A stretch of 64,000 nucleotides of DNA, taken from contig CABYTF010000003.1 of assembly GCA_902521725.1 (NCBI GenBank), positions 17,709 to 81,708 of the forward strand, read 5' to 3'. The DNA comes from an uncultured Gammaproteobacteria bacterium (GTDB lineage: Bacteria; Pseudomonadota; Gammaproteobacteria; GCA-002705445; GCA-002716945). The translations under genes were made by a program, and so were the position numbers. Each line of letters opens with the position of its first letter. The first letter of the stretch is position 1. The notes beneath the pieces were generated by a model, which saw nothing but the letters and a program-made list of their open reading frames with translations, was not told where the DNA came from and made no database searches. Below, in pieces: positions 10,022-18,410 of this stretch.

Positions 10022-11165
10022 CTGCTTGTTGTCTTAAGAACGCAGGTATATCAATTGAAGTCTGATCATCTTGCTGGTTAACATTGACCTGGGCCAGTGA
10101 CTCATCAGAAACCTGATTGCCTGGTATGATTGGTGAAGTGCTAGTGTCTGGAGCCGATCTATCTAACTCAGATGTATTCGCCTCTGACAATGCAGTATCT
10201 GCAGGGTTGGTTTGCGCAAACCCAGTTGCGATTATAGTCACTCTGAGATCACCAATATTATCGTCCTCTTTAATGCATCCGGTTATAATTTTTGCATCTT
10301 CATTTGCAATCTCTCTTATTTTGCTTCCAATCACCTCGAATTCATCGGTTGTTAAGTCAGAACCAGATGTGATATTGACTAAAACACCACTTGCTCCTTG
10401 AAGATCAATATTATCCAAGAGTGGACTACTTAATGCCGTAGTAACAGCTTCAACTGCTCTATTCTCGCCAGATGATACACCTGAACCCATCATTGCTTTA
10501 CCCATGCCGGACATTACAGTTTTTACATCAGCAAAGTCAACATTCATAAATCCTCGGATAGTAATTATCTCTGTTATACCTTTCACTGCTCCTCTTAAAA
10601 CATCATTTGCGTTCTCGAAGGAAGAAAATATTGATTCATCGCCACCATATACCTCTTTAAGCTTTGAATTAGGAATAACAATTAGTGAATCTACCCATTG
10701 TTCGAGGTTGTTAATACCTTCTTGAGCATTTGACATCCTCTCCGGGCCCTCAAAGTCGAATGGTTTTGTAACAACTGCAACAGTGAGGATACCAAGGTCT
10801 CTCGCTATTTGAGCTATTACAGGTGCGGCACCAGTTCCTGTACCTCCTCCCATTCCAGCAGCGATAAAAAGCATGTCAGCTCCCTCAATTGATTCTTTTA
10901 GTGTTTCACTGGCTTCTAATGCAGCTTGCCTTCCTTTTTCAGGATCAGCTCCGGCACCTAATCCTTTTGTTATTTCAGATCCAATTTGAACAGTTGTAGC
11001 TCCGTCTACATCTCTTAGTGCTTGTACGTCAGTGTTCGCAATTAAAAAATCTGCACCATGTATCTGTGACTTCAGCATTGAAATGATTGCGTTGCCGCCA
11101 CCGCCACCAACACCGATGACTTTGATAACTGCATTTTGATTATAATTATTGACTATTTCAAACAT
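10017..11165 (-). CDS. ftsZ: Cell division tubulin homolog FtsZ
   Basis: GTP-dependent Z-ring protein of cell division. The 382-residue product shows [13 protein letters not shown] near residue 15, NTDVQALR near 44, the tubulin signature [10 protein letters not shown] (about 107-116), [11 protein letters not shown], and the PNSKLKEVY loop. A variable linker follows, ending in [11 protein letters not shown], the C-terminal peptide that binds FtsA/ZipA. A strong AGGAGG lies 5-10 bases before the ATG. Its position is unusual: directly between ftsL (9-base gap) and ftsI, whereas in most proteobacteria ftsZ follows ftsQ-ftsA at the far end of the cluster. Confidence 0.98.
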   Translation of the reverse strand: MFEIVNNYNQNAVIKVIGVGGGGGNAIISMLKSQIHGADFLIANTDVQALRDVDGATTVQIGSEITKGLGAGADPEKGRQAALEASETLKESIEGADMLFIAAGMGGGTGTGAAPVIAQIARDLGILTVAVVTKPFDFEGPERMSNAQEGINNLEQWVDSLIVIPNSKLKEVYGGDESIFSSFENANDVLRGAVKGITEIITIRGFMNVDFADVKTVMSGMGKAMMGSGVSSGENRAVEAVTTALSSPLLDNIDLQGASGVLVNITSGSDLTTDEFEVIGSKIREIANEDAKIITGCIKEDDNIGDLRVTIIATGFAQTNPADTALSEANTSELDRSAPDTSTSPIIPGNQVSDESLAQVNVNQQDDQTSIDIPAFLRQQAD

Positions 11166-11174
11166 GGTGTCCTC

Positions 11175-11447
11175 CTAATGTTCTAAGTTCATGATTAAAA
11201 TTCTTTCTTTTGTTGGTAGCTGCATATTCAATGCTTCACCTAAACTATTTTTCTGAAGTTTTCTATCCGTCACTTCAGTTTGCTCCTGTAGTAATTGTCT
11301 ATATGACTCTGAGAGATAAAATAATCTTTTTTCATTTTTAGATATCTCAATGTTTAGCATCCTATTTTGATATTTAACAAAAATTACACCAAAAGCTGAT
11401 ATAGTTATGAATATTATTAAAACAAGTGAATAAGTCAGATTTGTCAT
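11175..11447 (-). CDS. ftsL: Cell division protein FtsL
   Basis: Short bitopic protein of the FtsQLB complex that activates FtsWI. The 90-residue product has one N-terminal membrane helix (about residues 5-24, LTYSLVLIIFITISAFGVIF) followed by a coiled-coil-like periplasmic segment with LLQEQTEVTDR and a final RILIMNLEH stretch. FtsL sequences diverge strongly, so the assignment rests on size, topology and the conserved location right after rsmH (four-base overlap). Confidence 0.88.
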   Translation of the reverse strand: MTNLTYSLVLIIFITISAFGVIFVKYQNRMLNIEISKNEKRLFYLSESYRQLLQEQTEVTDRKLQKNSLGEALNMQLPTKERILIMNLEH

Positions 11448-12373
11448 TGCTTCTCTAAAACATTAATTTTTGCAGACCTAGATCTAGGATTTGAAGTTAC
11501 CTCGTCACAAGATGGTTTGATTTTCTTTATCACTGTGAACATCTTCGTCAAGAAATCTTTTTTTATAGGCATCTTCCGCGGAGTATTTAAATTATGGTCA
11601 GTAAAAACTATAAAATCTTTTATTACTTTCTCTTCTAGAGAATGATAAGTGATTAGAACAAGCCGTCCCTTGGGAGCAAGGATATTATATGACTTCTCTA
11701 ACACTTCTTTTAGAACCTCGAGTTCTTTATTAATAAATATCCTCAATGCTTGAAAAGACCGGGTGGCGTTATGTTTATTCTTATCATTAACAATCACGGA
11801 TTTGTTAATTATATTTACAAGTTCGAATGTCTCGCTAATAGGATTATTTATCCTGTGCTTTACAATATTTTTTGCAATTCTTTTTGAAAATTTTTCTTGT
11901 CCATATGACCTTAAAATATACTCAATTTCCTTCTCAGGTAACTCATTTATGTATTCAGATACTTTCTTGCCCCTGCTTCTATCAAATCTCATATCTAATA
12001 ATGCATTCTTATTGAAGCTAAAGCCTCTTTCAGCACTATCCAAGTGCACTGAAGATACTCCTAAATCGAATAAAATTCCATTAACCGATCCATATATATT
12101 CCATGTTCTTGTATATTCATCCAGAGAAGAGAAACATCCATGTTTAAGGGTAAATCTCTTCTCTTCTGATAATTCTTTTTTATTAAATTCTATTGCATCA
12201 ATATCTTTATCGATCGCAAACAATTTTGACTTTGATGATGTTTCTTCTAAGATATGTTTTGAGTGACCACCATATCCTAGAGTGGCATCTACATATATGC
12301 CGTCTCTATCAGATATTAAATGACTAATTGCCTCATGTTTCATTACTGGAATATGAAAATTAGTATTATTCAT
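11444..12373 (-). CDS. rsmH: 16S rRNA (cytosine(1402)-N4)-methyltransferase
   Basis: SAM-dependent methyltransferase (MraW/RsmH) acting on C1402 of 16S rRNA. The 309-residue protein starts with HIPVMKHEAISHL and has the SAM-site VDATLGYGGHS (about residues 28-38). LFDLGVSSVHLD, RGFSFNKNALLDMRFD, ATRSFQALRIFINKEL and the C-terminal YHSLEEKVIKDF and SNPRSRSAKINVLEK blocks follow, all diagnostic. It overlaps the J-domain gene upstream by eight bases and ftsL downstream by four. Confidence 0.97.
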   Translation of the reverse strand: MNNTNFHIPVMKHEAISHLISDRDGIYVDATLGYGGHSKHILEETSSKSKLFAIDKDIDAIEFNKKELSEEKRFTLKHGCFSSLDEYTRTWNIYGSVNGILFDLGVSSVHLDSAERGFSFNKNALLDMRFDRSRGKKVSEYINELPEKEIEYILRSYGQEKFSKRIAKNIVKHRINNPISETFELVNIINKSVIVNDKNKHNATRSFQALRIFINKELEVLKEVLEKSYNILAPKGRLVLITYHSLEEKVIKDFIVFTDHNLNTPRKMPIKKDFLTKMFTVIKKIKPSCDEVTSNPRSRSAKINVLEKQ

Positions 12374-12560
12374 TTTTTTTACTTTCCATAATATTTTCGT
12401 AAGCTGATTTAATTTTTATAAATATCTTATTAGATTCAATGCTGTCGTTGTTTTTGTCCGGATGATACTTAGATGCCAGTTTCTTGAAAGCTAGCTTAAT
12501 TACTGAGCTATCATCATCTGCATTAACACCTAATATTTTATATTCGTTATTTTTGATCAT
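12366..12560 (-). CDS. Stand-alone J-domain mini-protein inside the dcw cluster
   Basis: The 64-residue product is essentially one J domain: YKILGVNADDDSSVIKLAFK, then KKLASKYHPDKNND with the obligatory HPD tripeptide (about residues 33-35), then helix IFIKIKSAYENIME. It has no membrane helix, zinc-finger region or client-binding domain. J domains stimulate the ATPase of DnaK-type Hsp70s. The start overlaps the mraZ stop by four bases (ATGA) and the end overlaps rsmH, so it is translated as part of the division operon. The fold assignment is secure; any role in division or in targeting DnaK to a dcw product is inference. Confidence 0.85.
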   Translation of the reverse strand: MIKNNEYKILGVNADDDSSVIKLAFKKLASKYHPDKNNDSIESNKIFIKIKSAYENIMESKKNE

Positions 12561-13018
12561 ATGCTTAAGTCGCTTAATGCCTCCTCATCATCGACAGATG
12601 TTGCTTCTTCACGCCACATCTCAACATTTTCGTTCCAACAGCCTTGATCCCAAATTTCGAACTTTTCGCCCTGTCCTATCAAAATTATTTTCTTTGATAA
12701 TGATGCGTATTCTCTCAAGGGCTTTGATATTAATATTCTCCCGCTAGAGTCAACATCAATATCCTCTGCATGCCCAATTAAGAGTCTTTGTATCCTTCTT
12801 GCATTTTTATTAAATGAGGGTAAGTTACTGATTTTATCCTGAATTTTAGACCAAACGCTTGAAGGGTAGAGAAGCAAGCACTTCTCTTCTGTATCAATGG
12901 TAATAACCATAGACCCTTTTAATAAGCCCATTATGTGATCACGATAGGTAATAGGGATCCCTAGCCTACCCTTTGAATCGAGACTAAGGTTGTGTATACC
13001 TTTAAAAAGATTCTCCAT
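12557..13018 (-). CDS. mraZ: Transcriptional regulator MraZ
   Basis: AbrB-like DNA-binding protein that heads and autoregulates dcw clusters. The start is taken at the ATG 13016-13018 (MENLFKGIHNLSLDSKGRLG), since MraZ proteins start just before this first SpoVT/AbrB repeat and a TGGAG lies before it. The longer reading frame adds ten residues with no homology feature. The second repeat carries IDVDSSGRILISKPLREYASL. 153 residues, the family norm. It overlaps the J-domain gene by four bases. Confidence 0.95.
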   Translation of the reverse strand: MENLFKGIHNLSLDSKGRLGIPITYRDHIMGLLKGSMVITIDTEEKCLLLYPSSVWSKIQDKISNLPSFNKNARRIQRLLIGHAEDIDVDSSGRILISKPLREYASLSKKIILIGQGEKFEIWDQGCWNENVEMWREEATSVDDEEALSDLSI

Positions 13019-13023
13019 AATTC

Positions 13024-13085
13024 TCCACAAAATAACAAATATTGCCATTTATCAACACTATATGCCCAATTATTGATTTATGCAA
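13024..13085 (-). promoter_or_regulatory. Predicted dcw/mraZ promoter with MraZ-box-like repeats
   Basis: On the minus strand TTGCAT (13080-13085), a 17-base spacer and TATAGT (13057-13062) form a plausible sigma-70 promoter ahead of mraZ. Overlapping it, short TGG-containing blocks recur every 20 bases (TTGGGC, AATGGC, TGTGGA; 10-base half-steps are degenerate). MraZ is known to bind TGGGN-type repeats spaced at ten bases, so autoregulation is plausible. The repeats here are imperfect. Confidence 0.4.
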
Positions 13086-13175
13086 GCAAATAAATGGCTA
13101 AATTGATGATAATGGTATGAGATGATTGATTTTATATATTCATATATATCAATTACTTAGAGTATATTTGTGATG

Positions 13176-13504
13176 GTTGAGAGTTAGTTGATAAGCCGGG
13201 TTCTGTCGAGTACAGCCATTTATCTGGGATTATTGTCACCAATAATCTCATTAGCAGCAACCATGTGATTGTCTTGGGATTAATCACAAATTTGCCTTGC
13301 TCCAAGCGGGGTTTACTTATGCCTGCTTTGTTACCTCAGCAGCGGTAGGCTCTTACCCTACCTTTTCACCCTTACCTAATAATAGGCGGTTATTTTCTGC
13401 AGCACTTTCCAAAACTCACGTTTCCCAGGTGTTACCTGGCGCTTTTATCCCTGGAGCCCGGACTTTCCTCTATGATAAACATAGCGACTGCATAACTAAC
13501 TCTC
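13176..13504 (-). ncRNA. rnpB: RNase P RNA (type A)
   Basis: Catalytic RNA of RNase P, which makes tRNA 5' ends. On the minus strand the conserved 5' core GAGGAAAGTCCGGGCTCC (13453-13470) and the 3' core CGACAGAACCCGGCTTATC (about 13190-13208) are intact. The ends pair as helix P1: GAGAGTTAGTT at 13494-13504 with AACTAACTCTC at 13179-13189. That fixes a length of about 330 nucleotides. It fills most of the gap between mraZ and the methyltransferase gene. Confidence 0.95.
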
Positions 13505-13510
13505 AAGAAC

Positions 13511-13538
13511 ATTATAAAATTTATCCAAAAACAATCAA
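13511..13538 (-). promoter_or_regulatory. Predicted rnpB promoter
   Basis: TTGATT (13533-13538), 16 bases, then a perfect TATAAT (13511-13516) on the minus strand. The predicted +1 falls about seven bases on, at the P1-defined 5' end of rnpB (13504). Confidence 0.65.
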
Positions 13539-13539
13539 T

Positions 13540-14346
13540 CTATTTTCTAGCTACTAAATAAGCCACCCAAGCAGGGTCAGCATCACATTTGGTTACCTTA
13601 TAAAATTTCTCTGTCTCCTCATCCTTTTCGTTATCCCAACCTTGCATATATACATCTACGTATCTGAATCCAGCCTCTTTTAGACACTCTTGAATTTCTG
13701 GTAACATCCAAAGTCTCCAACTGTAACTAAATGCTCGTTTTTTCTTGGTTTTATCTGAGAATTCAAAATGAATATAGCATTGAATTTCATGTGTTATCGG
13801 GTTGAACGAGGATTGATCCCAAACATATGTGAAATCTTTATGTTTAGTTCTCTCTTCTAAAAGCTGATGAGCCTCATATCCTCCAAATGCATCTAGCATA
13901 AATAATCCTTTCTTTTTAAGTTGACCATATGCATTAGAAAAGTAATTAATAAGCTTTTGTCTATCTTTGAAAACAAAATAGCTAAAATTCGTAGCAAGTA
14001 TGCAGTCTACTATATCTCCCTTGTATTTAGATGAATCTCCATATCTAATTTTCATTCTTGATCGTTGCTCATTATCTAATCTATTTTGAGCGGTCTTTTT
14101 TGCTGCACTGATCATCCTTTTATCTAAATCTACTGAGATGGAGGTATTATTCTTATTGTCTTTGACCCACTCTGATGAGATCAATGCAGATGCGCAAAAA
14201 TCTTCTCTTAAACTTATGCATTTTGTATTGAAGTATTTCTTAAATAATTTTTTTATAAAGCTTACTTCAAATTCTGGACATTGAACTGATTCCTCATAAA
14301 GTCTATCAATATTGGCTTTACGAGCAGTTAATTTTTCTCTCTTCAT
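13540..14346 (-). CDS. Class I SAM-dependent methyltransferase, substrate unknown
   Basis: 268-residue cytoplasmic protein with a Rossmann-like methyltransferase layout. REDFCASALIS is at the motif I position and SISVDLDKRMISAA at the acidic motif II loop. IVDCILATNFSYFVF follows at motif IV and KKGLFMLDAFGG in the post-motif. The usual GxGxG of motif I is replaced by DFCAS, seen in some SAM-binding families. It overlaps dusA by 29 bases, so the two are cotranscribed. I cannot name the substrate. Confidence 0.75.
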   Translation of the reverse strand: MKREKLTARKANIDRLYEESVQCPEFEVSFIKKLFKKYFNTKCISLREDFCASALISSEWVKDNKNNTSISVDLDKRMISAAKKTAQNRLDNEQRSRMKIRYGDSSKYKGDIVDCILATNFSYFVFKDRQKLINYFSNAYGQLKKKGLFMLDAFGGYEAHQLLEERTKHKDFTYVWDQSSFNPITHEIQCYIHFEFSDKTKKKRAFSYSWRLWMLPEIQECLKEAGFRYVDVYMQGWDNEKDEETEKFYKVTKCDADPAWVAYLVARK

Positions 14347-15283
14347 TTTTGTCCCTATAGTCGAAATTTTTAATATTTTGTAATGGTTGATCTGAATTTA
14401 TCACTGAATGTAAATATTTTCTCCATTTTTTTGCATAGCATGTTCCTTTGTATAGATTCGTAAGATGTCTGAGTGCAAATAACTTATTCTGGTTATCCTT
14501 TAGTTCTAGCTGATCTATGTATCTGGAAATAACCTTTTGAGTAGATAAATAATTATTAGAGAAGAATATTTTTTTCTCAATATCATTAAGAAACATTGGA
14601 TCATCATATATCTTCCTTCCAAGCATAACACCCCCATAAACTGCTAATAACTCATTTAAGTCCTCCAAATTAACTATACCGCCATTGATATAAATCTTTA
14701 AATGTGGAAATGTTTCTTTGAGTATCATTACGTCATCGTACCTCAAAGGTGGTACAGATCTATTTTTCCTTGTAGATAAACCGTTCAGGATAGCATTTCT
14801 TGCATGTATGTAAAAAGTTTCACAGCCTGCCTCACTAGTTAGTCTAATAAATTTTTTAATATCATCTAAGTCTTGATCGTACCCTAGTCCTAGTCTCGTT
14901 TTTATTGATACAGGTAAATCTGTACAAGACTTTATTGCCTCAACAAACTCAGCAACTTTAAATGGATCTATTATCTGACATGCTCCAAAACCTCCTTTAA
15001 CTACTTTTTCACTTGGACAACCGATGTTGAGGTTGATCTCATCGAAACCTGATTTTGTCAGTATTTCAGCACACTCAATAAATTTATCTGAATCATTACC
15101 TGCAATCTGGGCTACAAGGGGGTGTTCTTGTTTATTCACGGTGTAATTTCTTAGATTACCCCTAATTAGAGAGTCTACCGTAATCATCTCAGTGAACATA
15201 ATTATATTGGGAGATATAATTCTCACTAATTTTCTGAAGTATTTATCAGTTCTTCCAACCATTGGTGCCAAGAATATTTTCAT
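14318..15283 (-). CDS. dusA: tRNA-dihydrouridine(20/20a) synthase
   Basis: FMN-dependent reductase that makes dihydrouridine in the tRNA D-loop. The 321-residue TIM-barrel protein begins LAPMVGRTDKYFRKLVR and contains FTEMITVDS, QIAGNDSDKF and INLNIGCPSEKVVKGGFGAC (the catalytic cysteine is the one in NIGCPS). PVSIKTRLG, HARNAILNGLS and PHLKIYINGGI follow. These fit DusA rather than DusB/C. The 50-base gap to mobA is a divergent promoter region. Confidence 0.93.
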   Translation of the reverse strand: MKIFLAPMVGRTDKYFRKLVRIISPNIIMFTEMITVDSLIRGNLRNYTVNKQEHPLVAQIAGNDSDKFIECAEILTKSGFDEINLNIGCPSEKVVKGGFGACQIIDPFKVAEFVEAIKSCTDLPVSIKTRLGLGYDQDLDDIKKFIRLTSEAGCETFYIHARNAILNGLSTRKNRSVPPLRYDDVMILKETFPHLKIYINGGIVNLEDLNELLAVYGGVMLGRKIYDDPMFLNDIEKKIFFSNNYLSTQKVISRYIDQLELKDNQNKLFALRHLTNLYKGTCYAKKWRKYLHSVINSDQPLQNIKNFDYRDKNEERKINCS

Positions 15284-15321
15284 AATATATTATATAAGTT
15301 ATCTATTTAAAATTATCAGCT

Positions 15322-15327
15322 TATAAT
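15322..15327 (+). promoter_or_regulatory. -10 element ahead of mobA/H4MPT operon, implying a leaderless transcript
   Basis: A perfect TATAAT ends six bases before the mobA ATG (15334). The usual seven-base spacing would put transcription start on the A of the start codon. The -35 (TTATCT at 15299-15304) is weak. No ribosome-binding site fits in between. Confidence 0.45.
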
Positions 15328-15333
15328 ATTGTA

Positions 15334-15942
15334 ATGTCGACTAAATTACAAAAAGATGATCTCTCTATAGCTATTTTATCAGGTGGAAAATCATCCAGAA
15401 TGAACTATGAGGACAAGGGCTTGATAGAATTTAACGGATTTTCTGTCTTATCAAGAATAATCGAAATCTCTAATAAATATTCTAATGATGTTTTTATCAT
15501 TGCTAATAATAATCTAAAGGAATATGAAAAATTACATCCCTATCTTTATTCGGATATATTAGATAATTACCAGGGACCTCTCTCTGGAATATACACTGCG
15601 TTATCTAAAAGTAAAAACAAGTATGTCATCATACTACCTAGTGATGGCCCTTTTGTAAAAGAAGACTATTTTGAAAAATTTATCAACTATGAATCAGATC
15701 AACATATATTGGTAACCAAAACTGGAGATCGACTACAACCTGTTTATGCTCGTTTAGATTCATCACTCAAAGAAAATTTACGAGTATTTTTAGAAACAGG
15801 AGAGAGAAAAATTGATAAGTGGTATACTGCTTGCGGCTATGAAGAAATTTTCTTTGAGCAAAATGAAGAAATGTTTATAAACATCAACTCAAAGGATGAC
15901 ATTGAAAAAAACAGATCATTGATAGATAGATTTTATGGATAA
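15334..15942 (+). CDS. mobA: Molybdenum cofactor guanylyltransferase
   Basis: Attaches GMP to molybdopterin, giving the guanine-dinucleotide cofactor of formate dehydrogenases. The 202-residue protein has the nucleotidyltransferase loop LSGGKSSRMNYEDKGLIEFN (about residues 15-34) and the metal-binding region PSDGPFV in place of the usual CDxP. QPVYARL, also typical of MobA, follows. It heads an operon otherwise dedicated to methanopterin and methanofuran cofactors. The formate dehydrogenase at 44,878-49,297 and FhcB both belong to families that use or derive from molybdopterin enzymes, which explains the company. Confidence 0.88.
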   Translation: MSTKLQKDDLSIAILSGGKSSRMNYEDKGLIEFNGFSVLSRIIEISNKYSNDVFIIANNNLKEYEKLHPYLYSDILDNYQGPLSGIYTALSKSKNKYVIILPSDGPFVKEDYFEKFINYESDQHILVTKTGDRLQPVYARLDSSLKENLRVFLETGERKIDKWYTACGYEEIFFEQNEEMFININSKDDIEKNRSLIDRFYG

Positions 15943-16465
15943 AAAGAGGATAGCATGGTGCATAACCGGTTCAGGTCACTACTTGAAGGAATCGATTGAT
16001 TTAATGCTAACCCTAGAAAATGTAGATTTATATTTAAGTAAAGCAGGTGAAGAAGTGTTGAAGTGGTACGATTATGATCTATCTATTTTCAAAAAAAATA
16101 AAATTAAAATTTTCAAGGATGTTACAGCTAGTGCAAGCCCAGTTAGTTTATTATACGAATCAGTTTACAAGCTTGTTGTTATATCTCCTGCTACGTCTAA
16201 TACAATAGCGCTTATGGCACAAGGGGTTTCAAATACACTTGTAACAAATATGTTTGCGCAGGCAGGAAAATGTGAAGTAGTATCTTTAGTTTTTGCCTGT
16301 GACACTGAGCCAGTTGTAATTACGCAAGCTCCAAAAAAACTTGTAACATTGTATCCGAGAGAAATTGATCTAAAAAACTTTAAAGAACTTAAAAAGTTTA
16401 AGAATGTGATTGTTGTAGATAATGTTAAATCACTGAAAAATCATCTTAAGAAGCTAACTCAATGA
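15935..16465 (+). CDS. DmrB-like flavoprotein (dihydromethanopterin reductase, acceptor type)
   Basis: 176-residue flavodoxin-like flavoprotein of the HFCD/AfpA group. The N-terminus IAWCITGSGHYLKESIDLML is an FMN-phosphate-binding turn, and VISPATSNTIALMAQGVSNTLVTNM matches the flavoprotein PATxNT region. Proteins of this kind in H4MPT-using bacteria reduce dihydromethanopterin to the active tetrahydro form. It overlaps mobA by eight bases and the next gene by four. Identity as DmrB is inferred from family plus context. Confidence 0.75.
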   Translation: MDKKRIAWCITGSGHYLKESIDLMLTLENVDLYLSKAGEEVLKWYDYDLSIFKKNKIKIFKDVTASASPVSLLYESVYKLVVISPATSNTIALMAQGVSNTLVTNMFAQAGKCEVVSLVFACDTEPVVITQAPKKLVTLYPREIDLKNFKELKKFKNVIVVDNVKSLKNHLKKLTQ

Positions 16466-17844
16466 AAAAGATATTATTCATAACTGGAAAATTGGCAGAA
16501 AAAGGACTTAAGACAGTCATTGACAGTATTGAAGATAAAAAGTTTTCATATGAAATAAGAAACTTAAATGTAAATGTTGCTGCACTTTTGACTACTGATA
16601 TGATTGAAAGAAGAATTGGTGATGTCAATGACTTTGATGAGATAATCATACCTGGAAGGGTTAGAGGAGATATCAAATCTCTTGAAAAGCAATTAAGCAA
16701 AACAATCACTAGGGGTCCTGATGAACTCAAAGATTTACCACTTCTTTTTGGAGCAAAGCCTGTAAAGTACGATCTATCAAAGTTTGAAACATCAATATTC
16801 GGGGAAATAACAGATGCACTGAATATGACTGTAGATCAAGTCATTGAAAAAGCAGAGTTCTTCAGATCAGAAGGTGCAGATGTAATTGATGTAGGTTGCC
16901 TACCAAACAAACACTTTCCACATCTTGAGGAGATTGTTCAAGAGCTCAAGAATAGAAATTTTTATGTTAGTATTGATTCACATAATACTGATGAACTTAT
17001 ACGAGGTTCTAAAGCAGGTGCTGACTATCTGCTAAGTATTAAATCGGAAACATATCATATACTAGAGAATTTAGATTCTTACCCGATCTTAATTCCTACT
17101 GATAATAATATTGGAGAATTTTATAAACTTATTAATCGAGCTTTAGATGATAAATTGATATTCATTGCTGATCCTATACTTGATCCAATATCATATGGAT
17201 TCACAGATAGTCTAATAAGATACGTTAACCTTAGAGAAAAATATCCAGATATTCATATTATGATGGGGCTTGGCAATATAACAGAATTAACACATGCTGA
17301 TACATCTGGGATAAATATGATCATGCTTGGCATTATTGAAGAGCTGAAATTGAACCACATTCTTACTACTCAGGTTAGTAGACATTGTTCAACTGTCATT
17401 AGGGAAACTGACCTTGCAAGGAGAATCATTCATGCAGCGTCTGAAAATAACTTAACACCTAAGCACATAAATGATGGGCTTTTAGTTCATCATGGGCATA
17501 AAGATTATGCCTTTTGTTCTGATGAACTCATTGAGATGCAAGGAAATATCAAAGATAAAAATTATAGGATTTATGTGAACGATGATGGTATACATTTATT
17601 TAATAAAAATGTGTACAAAATCTTCTCTGATCCATTCGACTTCTATGAGCATCTTGAGGTAAGCGATGATGCAGGTCATGCTTTTTATTTGGGAGTGGAG
17701 CTTGCAAGGGCACAGATTGCACATCAATTGCAAAAAGAATACCAACAAGATGAGGAATTAAGTTGGGGTTGTTTGGTTGATAAAAAAGTTGATGATAAAC
17801 TCCAATCTAAAGAATTGGGGCCAACATTCAAAAAAAGAAAATGA
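16462..17844 (+). CDS. Dihydropteroate-synthase-like protein of methanopterin synthesis (DUF6513-type)
   Basis: 460-residue protein. The N-terminal part (about 1-150) has KKILFITGKLAEKGLK and IIPGRVRGDIKSLEKQL, resembling DUF6513. The central part is a TIM barrel like dihydropteroate synthase: GADVIDVGCLPNK, FYVSIDSHNTDELI, FIADPILDPISYGFTDSL and HIMMGLGNITELTHAD. This family accompanies H4MPT genes in methylotrophs and is thought to join a pterin precursor to the ribofuranosyl-aminobenzene moiety. It is not the housekeeping FolP, which lies at 50,993-51,790. Four-base overlaps on both sides. Confidence 0.82.
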   Translation: MKKILFITGKLAEKGLKTVIDSIEDKKFSYEIRNLNVNVAALLTTDMIERRIGDVNDFDEIIIPGRVRGDIKSLEKQLSKTITRGPDELKDLPLLFGAKPVKYDLSKFETSIFGEITDALNMTVDQVIEKAEFFRSEGADVIDVGCLPNKHFPHLEEIVQELKNRNFYVSIDSHNTDELIRGSKAGADYLLSIKSETYHILENLDSYPILIPTDNNIGEFYKLINRALDDKLIFIADPILDPISYGFTDSLIRYVNLREKYPDIHIMMGLGNITELTHADTSGINMIMLGIIEELKLNHILTTQVSRHCSTVIRETDLARRIIHAASENNLTPKHINDGLLVHHGHKDYAFCSDELIEMQGNIKDKNYRIYVNDDGIHLFNKNVYKIFSDPFDFYEHLEVSDDAGHAFYLGVELARAQIAHQLQKEYQQDEELSWGCLVDKKVDDKLQSKELGPTFKKRK

Positions 17845-18410
17845 TTCATGAAGTAATAGTTACAACCATAAATGAAAATGAAATAGTTCACATAGCTCCT
17901 ATGGGAATAAAGTTTGTTGATCATGCGGATAAAAAGTGTGTTCAGATCTCGCCCTTCAAGCCCTCACAGACATTAGATAATCTTCTTAAAACTGAAAAAG
18001 CAACAGTAAATTTCATCGATGATGTAAAAGTATTTGCTGGAATAGTTACTGGAAGAGAGAAGGATTGGGATTTAAGTCCATGTTCAAAAAATGAAGTTTC
18101 TCATCTTTCAAATACAAATTCATATATGAATTTAAAAGTATCAAGCTTTATCGAGGATGAACTCAGACCAAAGATTATTTGTAATATTCTTAATACAGAG
18201 AATTTAAGACCCTTTATGGGATTCAATAGAGCTCAGTTTTCAGTTATTGAACTAGCAGTACTATCAACAAGACTAGGCATGATCGATGACGAAAAAGTAA
18301 GAAAAGAATATGATTACCTAAAAATAGGAATAGATAAAACAGGGGGAGAGAGAGAAAAATTAGCATGGAGCTGGATAGAAGAAAAGATTGAAGGCTATTT
18401 CAAAAAATGA
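17841..18410 (+). CDS. DUF447 family protein of the H4MPT/methanofuran cluster
   Basis: 189-residue cytoplasmic protein beginning MIHEVIVTTINENEIVHIAPMG, with LDNLLKTEKATVNFIDDV and GFNRAQFSVIELAVLSTRLG further on. The layout is a split-barrel flavin-reductase-like fold typical of DUF447. Members are found only with archaeal-type C1 cofactor genes; the biochemical role is not established to my knowledge. Overlaps of four bases with both neighbours place it in one operon. Confidence 0.75.
   Translation: MIHEVIVTTINENEIVHIAPMGIKFVDHADKKCVQISPFKPSQTLDNLLKTEKATVNFIDDVKVFAGIVTGREKDWDLSPCSKNEVSHLSNTNSYMNLKVSSFIEDELRPKIICNILNTENLRPFMGFNRAQFSVIELAVLSTRLGMIDDEKVRKEYDYLKIGIDKTGGEREKLAWSWIEEKIEGYFKK

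Noticed and set aside
11763..12266. 167-codon plus-strand ORF
   Set aside because: Lies wholly antisense to rsmH, has no domain, and is one of many shadow ORFs caused by the AT-rich composition.
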